A DNA stretch of 63,614 nucleotides from Phaeoceros laevis (lineage: Eukaryota > Anthocerotophyta > Anthocerotopsida > Notothyladales): NCBI GenBank assembly GCA_049999765.1, contig JBNGIQ010009151.1:1-63614 (forward strand). The letters run 5' to 3'. The notes beneath the pieces were generated by a model. That model was not told the DNA's origin and made no database searches. It worked only from the letters and a program-made list of their open reading frames with translations. Position 1 is the first letter of the stretch, and each line of letters begins with the position of its first letter. Both the position numbers and the translations under genes were made by a program. Below, in pieces: positions 10,091 through 22,742 of the stretch.

Positions 10091-13000
10091 ACTCAAAAAT
10101 GTTTACATTACAAGGTTGGCCTCAACTGGTTGCACCATTTCCTTCATCACGGCCACGAATGATACCGAACAACCTCTTACGTCCTTGGCCAACATTCCAC
10201 CTTCACAGCTTCAGATGTATTGGCACGGTACAGTCATGCAAGATATAGTCATGCAGTCCGTGCATTGTCTTCAAAACCTGCCAGCAGGCTTGTAGCACTG
10301 TCCCCGCGACCTACAGAACTGGCCATAAGCAGTCCACGATACCACATCAGTTTGTAAATTTCTTATACTACATCAGGCTGTAAATTTCTACCTACAAAAC
10401 TGGCCATGACCAGTTCACAATACCACATCACATACTACTGATGAAGACATAAATTCGTAACATTGTCAACACGCAGCCACTTCAATATTTCCAAAATGTT
10501 ATGCGTGATAACATTCATTGAAGCACGCATGCTTTCAAATGCAATGCCAAAGCGCAGGCGCTCTCGTTTTCAATACTAAACATCCATACTCATACTCCAA
10601 GAGATTGTCCATATTCTTTCACATATTCTTTCAGTCAAACATATTCATTATTGTAAAAGGAACATAATAGTACAAATGTTTGAGTTCTGAATAGTTCAAT
10701 AAGATAATGATAAAGGTTATTTCAATGACGGCATCGCAAGCCAACCGTAGCTAAGCCATCCTCTCACTTTAGAGAACGATGGTGGCTATCCTAGTTCAAC
10801 CTGGGAGCCAGGCACAATGGGATGATTGGCGGCATGCAATCTTGAAATAAACTTTCCTGTACCCGTTAGCCGACGGGTGCCCGCTTATGGGCAAGGGAAG
10901 GATCCTGATTGGAACCGTGTCAACCTCCTCAAATACAATCACATCACATCACATCACATAACATGAATTCTTCAAAAACCATTGTTCATGCATTATTTTT
11001 TCAAACACACTCATTTGTCATAAAAATGAAAATAAAAATCACACAGATACATACTACAAACGTAGTATGCTCCCAGGACACATAGATAGATTTCAGTATT
11101 TTCAAGAGTTTGGACAACGAGTGTGACGACTGAAATGTACGTATGTGACATTGCCCTTTGCCAGGGTCCCTTCAGGTGAAATGCAAACTGACTTGTCCTG
11201 TCCTTTTGACTGGTTGCCGAACTTGCTTGAGTCCAAGGCTTTTGAAGGGCAGCACTTAGAGGAAGTGAACCCACAAGCCCTGTTTTGGCGAGTAGACATT
11301 GTTCCACGCCTTTGGTGTTTCTGGCCAGCAGCAAACGAGATCGAGATGTCTTCCAAAAAGCATGAAACAACTTCACTTAAGCATAGCCAAAGGCTCGCTT
11401 ACAATGTCATTATTGTGAGATCTTTTGAGATCAGGTCAACAGCAAACAGGTTGCAGCGACCTTCCTTCTGATTTGGTATGCAACAATTGGTTATGCATCC
11501 TAAAACTATGCAACTTCTATTTCGCCATCTTTTCACCATTTTAGCAAAGCAGACACTTGCATGGTAAGTGCAAGCCTCCTTCTCCCCTTTATCAGTGCCA
11601 AAGAGAGATCTTTGCTCAAGTTTCTAGTGGACCATTGGCAGACTTGAGTTCTGCAAAGCCTAGTGCAAAGATTAGTGAAATGATTAGCGACCGATTAGTA
11701 TATGATCAGCAAGGTACAAGAGCTATGATATTACCTGGTTTCTGACCACATGTATCTTAACAGGACCAGGTCTATAATAGACATATCAAAGCTTAAGCAG
11801 TCAAAGCAACTGATCATACAGCAAGAAGACCAAGCAAAATCCATCAAGTTACCACTTAGGTGAATTCCGAATCTGGGTATTGCACAAAACTTGGTTCAGG
11901 CTTCGACGCGGGGTGCCCATCATTAGACTCAACCTGGTCACTTAGAACACAAACAACTGCAATTTCTGACTTTGACTCGGGTTCCCAAGTAGGGACTGAA
12001 TCATGCATTGTTCAGTTACAATAGAGGCCTGTTGGCATAAGTACGGGTATCTAACCGAAGCAAGAAATCAAGTACAAGTACAAGTAAGTCATATTCTTAC
12101 AGTTTGAGGAGAGCCACTGGGCTGAGACATGTTTTGTATTTCCAATGTATCCAAAGAACACCAAGACCAAGTCTTAATAGTGCCTCCTGTTTTCTATCTA
12201 ACCCTTTATATGGACTGCCAACTGAACATGCAGGGTTTGACCAGTAGCCTGACAAGGCTTGGGGTGACAGTAATCAAACAATGGCTGAAACAGCGCGGGA
12301 CAAAGCAAATTTTTTTTTGGTTTTTGACAATTCAGAGAAGAAGGGACATTGGGCAGGAGCAAGGAAAGGACAATAGGCAAGAACAAGGATACTGGATAGG
12401 GACAAGGCAATGACTAAACACTGAGTGTGAGTATAGGCAAGGACTTTGGTGAGAGCTCGGGCAAGGACTGTGAGTAATGGTTTTAGAGGATAGAGTGAAA
12501 GAAAGAGAAGAAGACGACTGTGTGAGAGCACCAACAGCAAGTGAGGAACTGAATGCGAGAGCGAAACAAAGTTATAGGTTGGGTGTGTAGGCTGTGCTGC
12601 TTATATAGTTGTGACCATCATGTGAGAGGAAAGGCTGGTTTGTGTTAGAGAGAAGAGGTGAGCTAGAGTTGGAGGGAAAATTCTGCTAAATCATGGAGCA
12701 GGGAGGTGGAAGGATCCAGACCTACCTAATAATCTTGGCGCCCTTTGATCAAGTTGGCTTACCGAGGCCACAAAGGCCATGCCAACTACCGACCCAGCTT
12801 GTCAGTCATTTTTTCAGCCTTGTGGTCATTAAGACCATGCTTGCACTGACTTGAAAAATCAGGCTGCAATCCACACAATCATGTGTTACTTTTCCCGTAC
12901 AGCACAACGACCAACCATTAGCCGTGCATTCGGGATTTTTGGCCATTAGACAGAAAGCCAGCATCATGCGTAGCCGCAAGGGCCTTAGTGGAACTGTCTT

Positions 13001-14063
13001 CTTGCTGAAATTGGCTGTCACTTGGCGCATTTTTCAGGCCATAGCATTGAATGTGCCCTCTAATAGAAGTCCACGTATGTGGCTGCTCACTCATTGCAGT
13101 CCTGCTTGACAGTCATGACTATGAGCCGCTAGAGGTTGCACATACCATGTTATCTATTTTGCCACGAAGGCATCCTCAGCGGTATCATCTGTATACTGAG
13201 TGGTTCGTCAGTAAATTCCCAACGCACGCCGCATCCCGTAGTGCCAGTATTGGCCTATGATATAGTGGCCATGTATTATCCATTCAGGTTCCATAACCAG
13301 TAGCCATGTATTGATCCGTCGTGGATGCTTACAGGCTATACACTGCCATGTCATCCTGCCTTCATGTCCCATGGTTACATATCTATCATTTGTCCTTCAC
13401 GCTATCGTTCAAGCACTTGCCATTCTTTTTCGCATACAAAATGCAGATGACACACACATAAATTAGACACACAGCACACACCCGAGAACATGGTGTGTTC
13501 CTGGTACATACATACATACGTTTTTTATGAAAAAATGAAATGTAAAGTGTGGAGCATTGCCCTTATGCAGGGTCCTGACATTGCGAAAGCCGGCAAAGAC
13601 ATTTCGAGGCCAGCAAGAAGGCAATATGGACTAAGTGTATGACCAGCAGGTCAAGTTTGAGCTGTAGAAAATAATCGTGAGTGTTTCTGGAGTTTGCAGG
13701 AAACAACAGAAAAGATACACTCGAGACTGTCAAACAGTAGTGTCCTTTTCTTCGGCAGTTTAGACAAAGATGCAAGTAAATATTACAGCATCTAAGCGAG
13801 TGCCTAAGGCTCATTTACAGAAGGAGCTTCACGTGAACATGGTCGTGGCAGTTGCCAGTATGAACTGAACACCAACAGGTACGCAAGCAACATTTTGAAA
13901 GACATTTGTCTTTATAGAAGTAGTAGAAATAAGCGTAAACACTCTTGGTAACTCATGACATTGTGGGGCGAGGAGCTGCAGCAACAGTGGAACAGTCCAT
14001 GTTGTCGCGAGACCATGCCACTTTGGTGTGCACAAATGAGTTGTGTAAGTATTCTGACCTGAA
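10091..14063. other. Anonymous DNA with dispersed repeat copies
   Basis: Nothing coding is recognised. A repeat of about 75 bp at 11575-11650 (with the words TATCAGTGCCAAAGAG and GACCATTGGCAGA) recurs, reverse-complemented, at about 29080-29160 and more weakly at 14240-14290. Short open frames at 11145, 12129, 12924 and 13051 show no domain. Confidence 0.4.
10876..10965 (+). repeat. Dispersed CA-tailed repeat, copy 3
   Basis: This is the longest copy of the family here: GGTGCCCGCTTATGGGCAAG, then CCGTGTCAACCTCCTCAAAT, then a tail of CACAT units in place of pure CA. Confidence 0.7.
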
Positions 14064-14100
14064 ATGTCAACCTCCTCAAATAGTCACACACACACACACC
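14064..14100 (+). repeat. Dispersed CA-tailed repeat, copy 4 (3' end only)
   Basis: Holds only TGTCAACCTCCTCAAATAG and a CA tail. It is a 5'-truncated copy, as expected for retroposed elements. Confidence 0.65.
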
Positions 14101-16110
14101 TGAACAGCAATCTAACAAAGTAGATAGCAAAATTCAAGGGCAGCATTTTGTGTACATGGCATATTGCAGAGGCAAAGCCCACCATGCTTGCTCATATAAC
14201 AGCGCAGAACAACAAGCAGGTATTTGCTGGGTGAGAGCAAACCTCCGGCCCCCCTTCATCAGTACCAAAGGGCCATCCCTGACCAGGTTTCTAGCAACTG
14301 TGTTGGTAGACCTGGCTCTTGCAAGCATTTTGTACTTCCAAAAATCTAGAGCTATAAGAAAGCAATACATACAATGTGACAGCAAGCAGATGCAGAAGCT
14401 GGTATCGAAGGCAACTCGTGCCAGGGATCCCAGACTGCAGACGTGTTCCAAAGGCAACCTATGCCAAGGAACTCACGGTGTTTGCTGAAATAGTTTCGGA
14501 TATCGCAAGAAACCAGGTATGACGCAGAGAACTCTTATCCTTGCAACAACCAGCAGATTGTTAGTAAGTAGCATGTGACTAAAACCAAGAAATTTCATTG
14601 TGTGGCAAACATGAAGCAGCTGAGCAGTGCCACCAAACAAACTTCCATAGAGAAACCAGCGCAAGACCAAATATCACAAAACAGAGCTGTGTTGAAGGAC
14701 GAAAATGAGGTACAGCAGGGGCACCTATTGAGTCATCGTGATTGCAGTAGTAGCCCACAAAGTTCAGGTCTCTGACTGTCACGAATCTAAATGCAGTCCT
14801 CAACTTTCAAACCTCAAAGACTCATAGCCCTGGCTGTGTCAAGCGGGGGACTTAAAAAACCAAGGGGGCAGGGCTCAGCACTCGGCAGCTGGGCGGGACG
14901 AGGGGTAGAGAGCAAGAACTAGAGACAAGGCGGAGGGGCAGGGCAGGGAATAGAAGAGGTGTTGTCAAAAAGGGTCCAGAAGACAGGTTTATAGAAGAGT
15001 GTAGGCTAGGAAACATGTAGAGTTAGGAAAAATCATAGATGTGTGGTTGTGACCGGCAATCTATTGCTTTTCTCACTCTTCATAAACAGAGGCCGCCAAG
15101 GAAGACTAGACCATCTGTTTTTAGGCACTGCAGCATGCAGGAATCAGAAGGATTGATATCCCTTGCTTGGCCATGGATTTAGACATCAATAAGAGAGATG
15201 CCTGGGTGAGTAAGCTTGCTACCAGTGATTGGGCCACGTAGGGCCGTCGAAACTTTGCAGCATATAGATAGTAACTGTGCAGATAATCAGGGCAGCATGG
15301 CCGTCTAGTGCACACAAATCCAGGCACGCCAGGTATCTCGCAAAGCAGAAATGGCATATTCACAGCTTGATATGTGGCCAAGGTAGGTTATAGGTCTGCA
15401 CAGTCATCTGTATAATTGGGCAATGCAATTAAGACAGCTAGCAGAAGGTGGGCAGAAAGTAAAACCCTGGTATCTGTGCCAAGCATCCCGAAGGTTCCAC
15501 GTGGTAGACTCCTCAAAGCTTTGTATTACATGAAATGACATTGGTGTGTTGCAGGATGTAAAGCCTGTACAAATAGCCTTGTAAAATATTGAGCTCTGAT
15601 AGGTCATGTACAGTGGTAACAGATCGCAAACTTGCACAGCTAGACATGTGACTGAGATAATCCAGATAATGGAGCAAGCAGGTACCTTAACGATTGAAGA
15701 ATGCATTTTTTTTAGAAAGGCCGTGAGACAGTACTAGATAAAACTAGCGGTGGCTGGCGTTCGAAATGCAAATGAATGAAAGCTAAGAGTTGCACAAATA
15801 AGTATAGCTGCAAAAGCAATGAAATAACGGGTGTAAGTAAACTCAGACTCCCACAAAGAGGGGCTAAGCAGCAGAGTTTTACCCTTGGTATTGCAACATG
15901 ATTCGAAACCAACACACAAATTCTTAGAGGCATGTATGAAACATACATACATAAAAAAACACACACGCACACCCCAGGAACACCGGGTGTGTGTGTGTGT
16001 GTGTACCCACCAACCAAACCCAATGTGCTTGACTAGATTTGTCTCATCTAATCCCTGTACAGCTGGATGCGGTGTGCATCCCCTGTACGGGGAGCACACC
16101 GCACCACTAC
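14101..16110. other. Anonymous DNA, no gene seen
   Basis: A GT microsatellite lies at about 15985-16006. Open frames on both strands show no recognisable domain. Confidence 0.4.
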
Positions 16111-17640
16111 TTAGAGATTAAGATGAATGAAATCCCCTCGATGCCTCTTGGCTGGAGTTATCCTGTTCCTATTGACCCTGATCATGCCGTCAGCTCTCAG
16201 TGCTTTGATGTCTAAAGCCACTCGAGCCACTCGGGCTGCAAGCAGATCGATGTTGACATGAGAACCAGCGAAAAGATTACATTCCAAATATTTCAGAATA
16301 CCTTTGAGGAGTCTGACCTTGTCAAATCTGTTTGCATGAAAGGCGTTGACCAAGATCTCTACTTCTTTGAAGGCCATGTTTACTGAGTTGCAGATATAGG
16401 GTATTATGAACACCTGCGAGAGGATGACCTTACATGCCTGCCCAATGTTACGGTTAGAGTGCAGATGTATATATTGCACAATCTGAAAAGGTAAGGCACG
16501 ATGTCTTTCATACTTAGTGTATTTGTACGTACCGTGCTGAGGATTGGAAATTGAGAGTTGGAAAGAAAGGAAATGGGTGTCAACCCCAACTTGTTCTCCT
16601 ACCAAATTTTCAGCATACCTTTATATCTCCACTTCCATGCTGACAACATCTAAAGGGTATATCCAGAACGGACTGTCCTCTGTCCTTGGGACTGCTGGAT
16701 TAAGAAACTGCATTGGAGTTTCGCAATTCATCCAACATACATTATCCATGTATCTTTTGGCATAGCAAAATTTGGCCATGAGATCAGCCCTCCCCAGTCT
16801 AGCCAATCTAAAGATAAATGCGGTCTCATAGTGGTGAAAGTATAAATTACACCACAGCGCAGAGCAGGCAAAGCCCATTGGAATGCCCGCCACCTGTTTC
16901 CAAACTTTTGTCACCAAGTTGTACAAAACAGTGGTGCATTAACCAACAATGTAGTTGAATCAACCGTTCAGCAGTAAGTTCTATGTAAATGCTGTGTGTG
17001 CCCTCTGGGGCTTTCGTAGCCCATCTGGCTTTTGCAAATACAACCCACTTCAGATCATACCTGATGTACATCGTTTGGTCACGTCGTCTCCCTTTGTTAT
17101 ATTGCTTTTATGTAGTTTGGACACATGCCGTGATGGCTGTTACAAGGGAATCCTTGCCATCCGCAGGGATAGCCTCATAACAACGTGCGATGTCTGCAAC
17201 AAATATATCGTGAAGCTTAGTTGGCAAGTTTAAGGAAACATCAAGAGTAGAATCTGAGATCCAAAACAGCGATGTGTGAACATTCAAGAATCTGTCAGAG
17301 ACGTTTTGCTTATCTGCCGCCCAATTCTTGAGATCTGGAAGTAGAGCATTTGTGGCCACTGTGAGGAGGTCTGCAAGGATCGAAAAAACGCAGTCATGCC
17401 CGTTTGTGAGCCATCTATATTTCTTTTTATGCTGCTTATATGTAGCCATCAAGTAGGGCAAACCAACATCAGTGTCAATGGCTAGCTCCGGCAGGAGTTC
17501 AGTCATATCCCTTTGCATTCTTTCTAATGTGCATTCAGGTGACTCCTCGGTGGCTGCAAAATCTAGACTAGATAGCCTTTTTAGGGCCTCGGAATGGATT
17601 AGTGGAATGCAAACAAAACATGGCGTGTTAGCAGCTTTAT
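16111..17640 (-). pseudogene. Degraded Penelope-like reverse transcriptase
   Basis: Read on the minus strand from 17640 down, consecutive broken frames give RT hallmarks in the right order. They are: a Y-K-Q-H-K...Y-R-W fingers segment (about 17400-17450); FVADIARCYEAIP, with the motif-A aspartate (about 17170); QVAGIPMGF (about 16880); and RYMDN, a changed Y-x-D-D box (about 16755). A C-terminal helical region with QYIHLHSNRN follows (about 16460). GIPMG and the downstream thumb-like block are typical of Penelope-like and related RTs. The GIY-YIG endonuclease was not seen. There is a frameshift between 17071 and 16926 and at least two stops. Copia sequence abuts it at about 17665. The assignment to Penelope-like elements rather than another non-LTR RT is an inference. 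Confidence 0.5.
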
Positions 17641-17670
17641 CTCCAAAGTGAGGCAGATAGCAACGTATAC

Positions 17671-18655
17671 ATGTTGCATGACAAGGATGGGGTTGTCTAC
17701 TTAGCCTTATATGTAGATGACACAGTTATAATTGCAAGCAGTCCCGCTGCAATGGCTAAGTGCAAAGGGTTCTTGATAGCCAAGTTCTCCATGTCGGATC
17801 TCGGTCAGTTAACCTTCTTCCTAGGGATCCAGATCCTGCAGAACCTGAATAGGCATACCATTTTCATTCATCAAGGTCAGTTTGTGCTTCAAGTGCTAGC
17901 TAGGTTCCGATTGCAAGATGCAAAGCCAGCAGCTACACCAATGGCAGTTGGGGACAAGCTTACCTTGGCACAATGCCCAACTAATGAGCATGAAAGACTG
18001 GAAATGGAGAAAGTGCCGTACAGGTCGGCAGTGGGAGTATGTATTTACTTCTGAAACTGGACGAGGCCAGAACTTGCGCACTCGGTTGGAATCACATCGC
18101 AGTTTCTGGCTAACTATGGAAGACCACATTGGTATGCAGTACAGCGGATACTAAGATATCTGAAAGGATCTCCAACACTTGGATTGCTGTATATTAAAAG
18201 GCCAGAGAACCTTCTATTTACCTGTTTCTGCGATGCTGACTGGACATTCGATGCTGACAGTCGGAAATCCATCTCCGCACATTGCTTGTTACTTGGCAAG
18301 GATGAATGGAATTCCACTGTTATAGCATGGCATAGCAAAAAGCAACAGGTAGTTGCACTATCATCTACTGAAGCAGAATACATCTCTACCACAACAGCAG
18401 CGCATGATATTTTTCATTGCAGGGAGCTCCTAGCTTCATTAGGAGAAGCCCAACCTGCACCAACCCTGCTACTAAGTGATAATCAGTTTGCAATAGCGTT
18501 GGTGCAGAATCCAGTCATGCATGCACGTACAAAACACATAGAGATTAAGCATCATTTTATATGACGGGTGATAGCAGAGGGTCAAGCCACCTTGCAATAT
18601 GTTCCAACAGAGGAGAACGTGGCTGATCTGCTCACAAAAGCCTGCCAAGGGAAAA
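17671..18655 (+). pseudogene. Copia RT-RNase H, partial
   Basis: RT motif LALYVDDTVII carries the Y-V-D-D active site. It is followed by the connection segment and RNase H blocks CDADWTFDADSRKSIS and VVALSSTEAEYIS, and ends with ENVADLLTKA. In-frame stops occur at about 18052 and 18562, and the N-terminal half of RT is missing. The enzyme part would copy element RNA into DNA in virus-like particles. This copy cannot. Confidence 0.85.
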
Positions 18656-18747
18656 GCACGAAAAGTTCGCCAAGGCATTGGGTCTGTCACCTATTCCTGA
18701 TGCTTGAAGAACATTGCACTCTAACCAGTATGCATGCAAAAGATCAC

Positions 18748-19158
18748 TCAGCTTGGGTGAAACCTCCTGAGCGGCATCAAGGTTGTGCAACGCCACCAAG
18801 GTTCTGCACAATCCAAGCAGCAAGTTAGCAACAGGTTGCAGCACAAGGCTGCAGTGGGAGCAGTTGGCAGGAACGCACCATATCTGATGATGAGGCGGCC
18901 GTCGTCGGTGAGCTGACTCCTTGCGTACATAAATTTGTCCATGCAGTTGGGCAGAAAAGCGCCAGGGAGCATCCTCGACTAGCCGTGGCAAGCCTTGAGT
19001 TGTGCGCAACTTCGCGTGCGCCAATTCAAGCTTGTCCTCAAGCGTGTACAGCTGCCTGAAGCCAGCGCAGACTTTGCAAGGGCGCCGTCGATGCCAGAGA
19101 CACCAAACCAGCACAAAGATCACACACACCAGCACAATCTCCAGCTCGAAGGGCGCAT
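18748..19158 (-). pseudogene. Antisense gene of Copia family, decayed copy
   Basis: It lies opposite to pol, between RNase H and the 3' LTR. It matches the intact antisense gene at 51626-52045: a hydrophobic N-terminal segment, then RRRPCKVCAGFR, PRLVEDAPWR, LPNCMDKFMYARS, GRLIIRY and EPWWRCTT, ending at a TGA (18748-18750). An ATG sits at 19156-19158 but one base is lost just after it, and a second shift follows DAPWR. Candidate intron 18804-18878 starts GTGCGT, has CTAAC about 26 bases before its end, and ends TTGTGCAG. The exon junction falls in the same codon (RY-E-PWW) as in the other copy. Confidence 0.7.
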
Positions 19159-19280
19159 GCTCACTGCCGCCAGGTTACTGCCGACACCGAAAACCTAATC
19201 TGCTCGACCCCGAAAAAATTCCTAAGTACCTGATGCCGGGAAGAGGCAAAGCGCCAAGTTACCCCGAGTAAATGCATGCT

Positions 19281-19289
19281 AAGTGGGAG
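19281..19289 (+). other. Polypurine tract of Copia copy 1
   Basis: AAGTGGGAG lies directly before the LTR start TAAAG. The identical tract precedes the 3' LTR of the second Copia copy. Confidence 0.6.
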
Positions 19290-19484
19290 TAAAGAGGGAT
19301 AAATAGTCGTAGGTTATTTATTTATTAAGTAGCCCGCATTTAATCGTAAATATATATATATTGAAACGTTAGATACATAAGGACGTATAACGTAGGGTCG
19401 TGTCCTAACTAACTCAACTGCCACTTTCACGGGACACCGCGAACCGGTGTCCCCACGCCTTCAAGAAGGCCATGCGATCTTACA
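19290..19484 (+). repeat. 3' LTR of Copia copy 1
   Basis: It starts TAAAG after the polypurine tract, as in copy 2. It contains the block with GGGACACCG and CCGGTGTCCCCACGCC, which resembles the LTR of copy 2. The end is placed at CTTACA by analogy and is uncertain by several bases. Confidence 0.5.
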
Positions 19485-20818
19485 TAAATCAATTCTTCTT
19501 GCTTTCCTACATTTTGTCTCTAGTACGATCCTCCCTTTTATCTTTACGGGCAATAACTTGGTCCCGCGTGGCACTACTAACCATCACGTATCACATGTGC
19601 TCACACACTACACACCGTCACGCTGCACTGATCAAGATGTGCTTTCCTAACCCTAGGCTAGACTAGACCACACACATAGGTCTAGTGTGTGTGTATTGTA
19701 AATTTTCAGGAGGTTTACGCGGACACACTCACATGGCACACTCAGGGCTGACAAATATCCCGCCCGTTACACGGTGAGTAACTGTAACGTAAGTGTGCGT
19801 GGTTGTTTGGGTAATTCTTGCGGTGCAGTTTCCTCTTCTCCCATGGACTGACTTTTTTCTTGTTGATGAGAGGTCATGATTTTTCCGGCTTGTATTTCGT
19901 AGACCATATCAAAGTTTGTGTTCATGAAACCAACTCCAAAGGAGCATGCGTCTGTGCAGAGTCTTTCACAACAGGAAGCAGTTCCGTGGAGACCGGCTCT
20001 TCCTTGATGGCCTTATCCTAGAAATCGTTGATGCACGAGACTGGTAGATCGTTATGGGGTCGACGTCCTGGGAAGCCAAGCCATGCAAAGGTAACGGCTT
20101 TTCCAAGGTTTCAACCCCTTCGGCCTTTAAAGGTTAAGTGGTCATTTAGATGGCATGCTGACGTAGCTTAATTACTCAGTTAATTAATGGATTAATCAGA
20201 AACTAGTTAATTGAATTATCTCTAGGTGTTACGCCCTTAACTCCTAAACATCTTGGGATCCAGAGGGGGCCGGTTACGATTCGTGTACTTCGAAAAACGT
20301 ATTTCTAATAAAATAAGCTCAGAAATTGATTACTAAGGGTAATTTTTTATATTTTTAGAATCCTAATGACCTCCTCTACGTCTTGGTTTTGTCATAATGA
20401 CGTTTTGACATGACATGCACATAATACGGTCTATCAAGGGGACTCGGCTTGATGATGTTTGGGTCTATAAACCACAGGAAATCGCGTTGGTTGTGTCGCA
20501 CACAGGTGTCCAATGGAACCCCAATAAACCCTTTACTTTAAAGGCCTCTCACACGTGAGAGGGGTTGCACGCTTAGGTGTTAACAAGCCGTCCTTCTTTG
20601 GCCTGTTCTATTACAATGCACCCGGCCCATACCCTACCCGTTATGCACGAAATGCATGGTAGGGAGTAAGTTCGAGTGACGGCCTCCCCTTTATGCTTGT
20701 GAATATCTCCTGATGGAAACTGCATGAACCCACCATTCTTTTTGTTAAACGTTACGCTTACACTACTCCATACGAATAACATCCGGACTATACAGCCTAA
20801 TGAAGGGAGCACGAACAT
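19485..20818. other. Anonymous DNA, no gene seen
   Basis: Short open frames only. A CA-tailed-repeat-like word (TTTTCAGGAGGTTTACGCGG after a GT run) lies at 19685-19725 on the minus strand. Confidence 0.35.
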
Positions 20819-20998
20819 TCTGTATTATAAAAAAATAATGAGAGATAGTGTTTGTGTGTTTGTGACATGCTCTCTCTATGAATGCCATGGACATCCTATA
20901 TTATAAAAAAATAATGAGAGAGATTGTTTGTGTGTTTGTGACATGCTCTCTCTATGAATGCCATGGACATGGGGATATGAGTATTGCGCACGCGAGAG

Positions 20999-21080
20999 CG
21001 CTAAAATAAAGTCCTAGCCAAGAATTGAACCCACGACCTACCCATACCATTGGAAGAACCCAACCATCTAACCTACTCCA
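20999..21080 (-). repeat. tRNA-derived SINE-like head
   Basis: On the minus strand a box-A-like AGGTTAGATGGTTGGG (RC of 21061-21076) is followed about 35 bases later by a good box B, GGTTCAATTCT (RC of 21021-21031). This is the internal RNA polymerase III promoter layout of tRNAs and SINEs. It interrupts only the left arm of the fold-back repeat, so it is likely an insertion into it. No clean tRNA cloverleaf was found. Confidence 0.45.
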
Positions 21081-21362
21081 TTTCATAAACACTTATGGTT
21101 CAAGTTGTTTATATGCCCTTAATTTTAAGGGAATGGATGGATGGGACGAGTGGGATGGATAGGTGGACTGGATGGATGGGATGGATGCGGTGGATGGATG
21201 GGATAGATGGAGGGACGGTTGATTGCCGTCGAATTCGACGGAGCATATACTAGTGCTGCACAAAAAATCAGGAGATCGTGCACCCAAGGCAAGATAAAGC
21301 CGTGGCCGACACGCTCGTGATACTAATTTGTTATAAAGCAACTAGTATATGGCCCGTCGAAT

Positions 21363-21372
21363 NNNNNNNNNN
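21363..21372. other. 10-base assembly gap with duplicated flanks
   Basis: The 46 bases before the gap (21317-21362) and the 46 after it (21373-21418) are identical. This points to overlapping contig ends joined without merging. Confidence 0.8.
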
Positions 21373-21660
21373 GTGATACTAATTTGTTATAAAGCAACTA
21401 GTATATGGCCCGTCGAATTAACGGCAATCAACTATCCCTCCACCCATCCCATCCATCCAGTCCACCCATCCAAAACAGACAAACACTCTATCTTATTATT
21501 TTTGCATTCATAGAGAGAGCGTGTCCCAAACACACAAACACTCTCTCATTATTTTTTTATAATATAGGATATAGGATGTCCATGGCATTCATAGAGAGAA
21601 CATGTCCCAAACACACACACAACACTCTCTCATTATTTTTTATAATATAGGTTTTTTAAT

Positions 21661-22742
21661 AATATAGGATGCTAACTTGGGTAGTTGCAAAGAAAAAAAG
21701 CCCAAGGCTGCACATCTTACTGCAATAACCTTGCGTGAAGTTGTTGATAGACGGCTCAGCTAGGTTGGTTCTATATGGGATGAAGGGGAGATAAACCCGA
21801 CAGACCCACATCGGGAGGACAGTGCCATGCACCGACTTTACTTCCGCTACTGGAGGCATCGACGGTGGAACATTTGGTTGCCTTCACCTTGCTCTGAAAA
21901 CCTCAAAGTGCTAGCCGTGCGCCAAGCTCAAGTCAAGGTCGCCACTCGTTTCATGATAAAGGCAGCCTCGCACATCTTCTAACCCTCTGCCAGTTGCAGC
22001 CAAAGGAACCTTCGTAAATAGTCCCGCCGTTGTGGTAGATAGCAAAGATAGCCTGGTCCACATACTACAATAAGGAAAGTTCCTCTCAGAACTGCAATTA
22101 GAGCAAATAGGTTTCTTGTCCGCATCAACCTCAGAGTTCTCGTCCTGTTACACAAGTTTTCCACACATTAAAAACGATTAAAACTGCTAGCTCAATACCA
22201 CTCTGCTTGCAGCTAGCACAAGTCATCATGAAACCTGATCTACTCCCACAGAGGCACTATGCTCCCTGCGGAGTCCATTGCCAGGGAGGCTGACGAGATG
22301 CGCATTCAGAACCCATGCTTGAGGAGACTAAAATCCCACCTCTTGAGACAGAGCAGGTGCAATCTGGTAAGAGATACAAGGTTTCCTAAATGCAGTAACT
22401 CTGCTGTTCCGATGAGTCTTGAGAGATTTGAGTGTGAAAGTCAGGGAAAAAGATACCAAAATTGTCTCACTTGCCTTTGAGATGGTATGCAGAGAATGAA
22501 GCCCGAGTACTTCTGAAAGCATGCCAACTAAAACTCAGAAAGGGCAAGACTCCTGAGGATAACTACATAGGACACAATCGAGCAAAGCACTATACATAAC
22601 CTCAATTTCCTTATCCCAAAACTAGAATTTGCAATCCTCCTGGACTTTCAGACCAACTGCGGACACTATTGCTCTGATTTGGGATCTGACTGCAACCCTT
22701 TCAAAGCAGATGCCAGAACTTCGTCAGCCTCCATAGATTTTC
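21661..22742. other. Downstream flank of the SPEAR-like gene
   Basis: No domain is recognised. The part nearest 22742 probably includes the 3' untranslated region of the minus-strand gene ending there. Confidence 0.35.

Larger units (their letters stand above)
17668..19484 (+). mobile_element. Ty1/copia element copy 1, 5'-truncated
   Basis: It starts abruptly inside the RT domain next to the Penelope-like remnant. It continues through RNase H, a 3' non-pol region with an antisense gene, a polypurine tract AAGTGGGAG (19281-19289) and a 3' LTR. The gag, protease and integrase part is absent. It belongs to the same family as the near-complete element at 51196-57537, judged from the pol protein and the antisense gene. 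Confidence 0.85.
20819..21660. repeat. Large fold-back (inverted repeat) element
   Basis: The left arm has two tandem ~78-bp units at 20819-20975, rich in TATTATAAAAAAATAATGAGAG and CTCTCTATGAATGCCATGGACAT. It then has a GGATGGATG minisatellite (about 21125-21215) and GTTGATTGCCGTCGAATTCG. The right arm repeats all of these in inverted order at about 21394-21660: CGGCAATCAAC, CATCCATCCA, CATTCATAGAGAGA, ATTATTTTTTATAATATAGG. The centre holds an N gap. This is probably a fold-back or MITE-type transposon. Confidence 0.65.
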
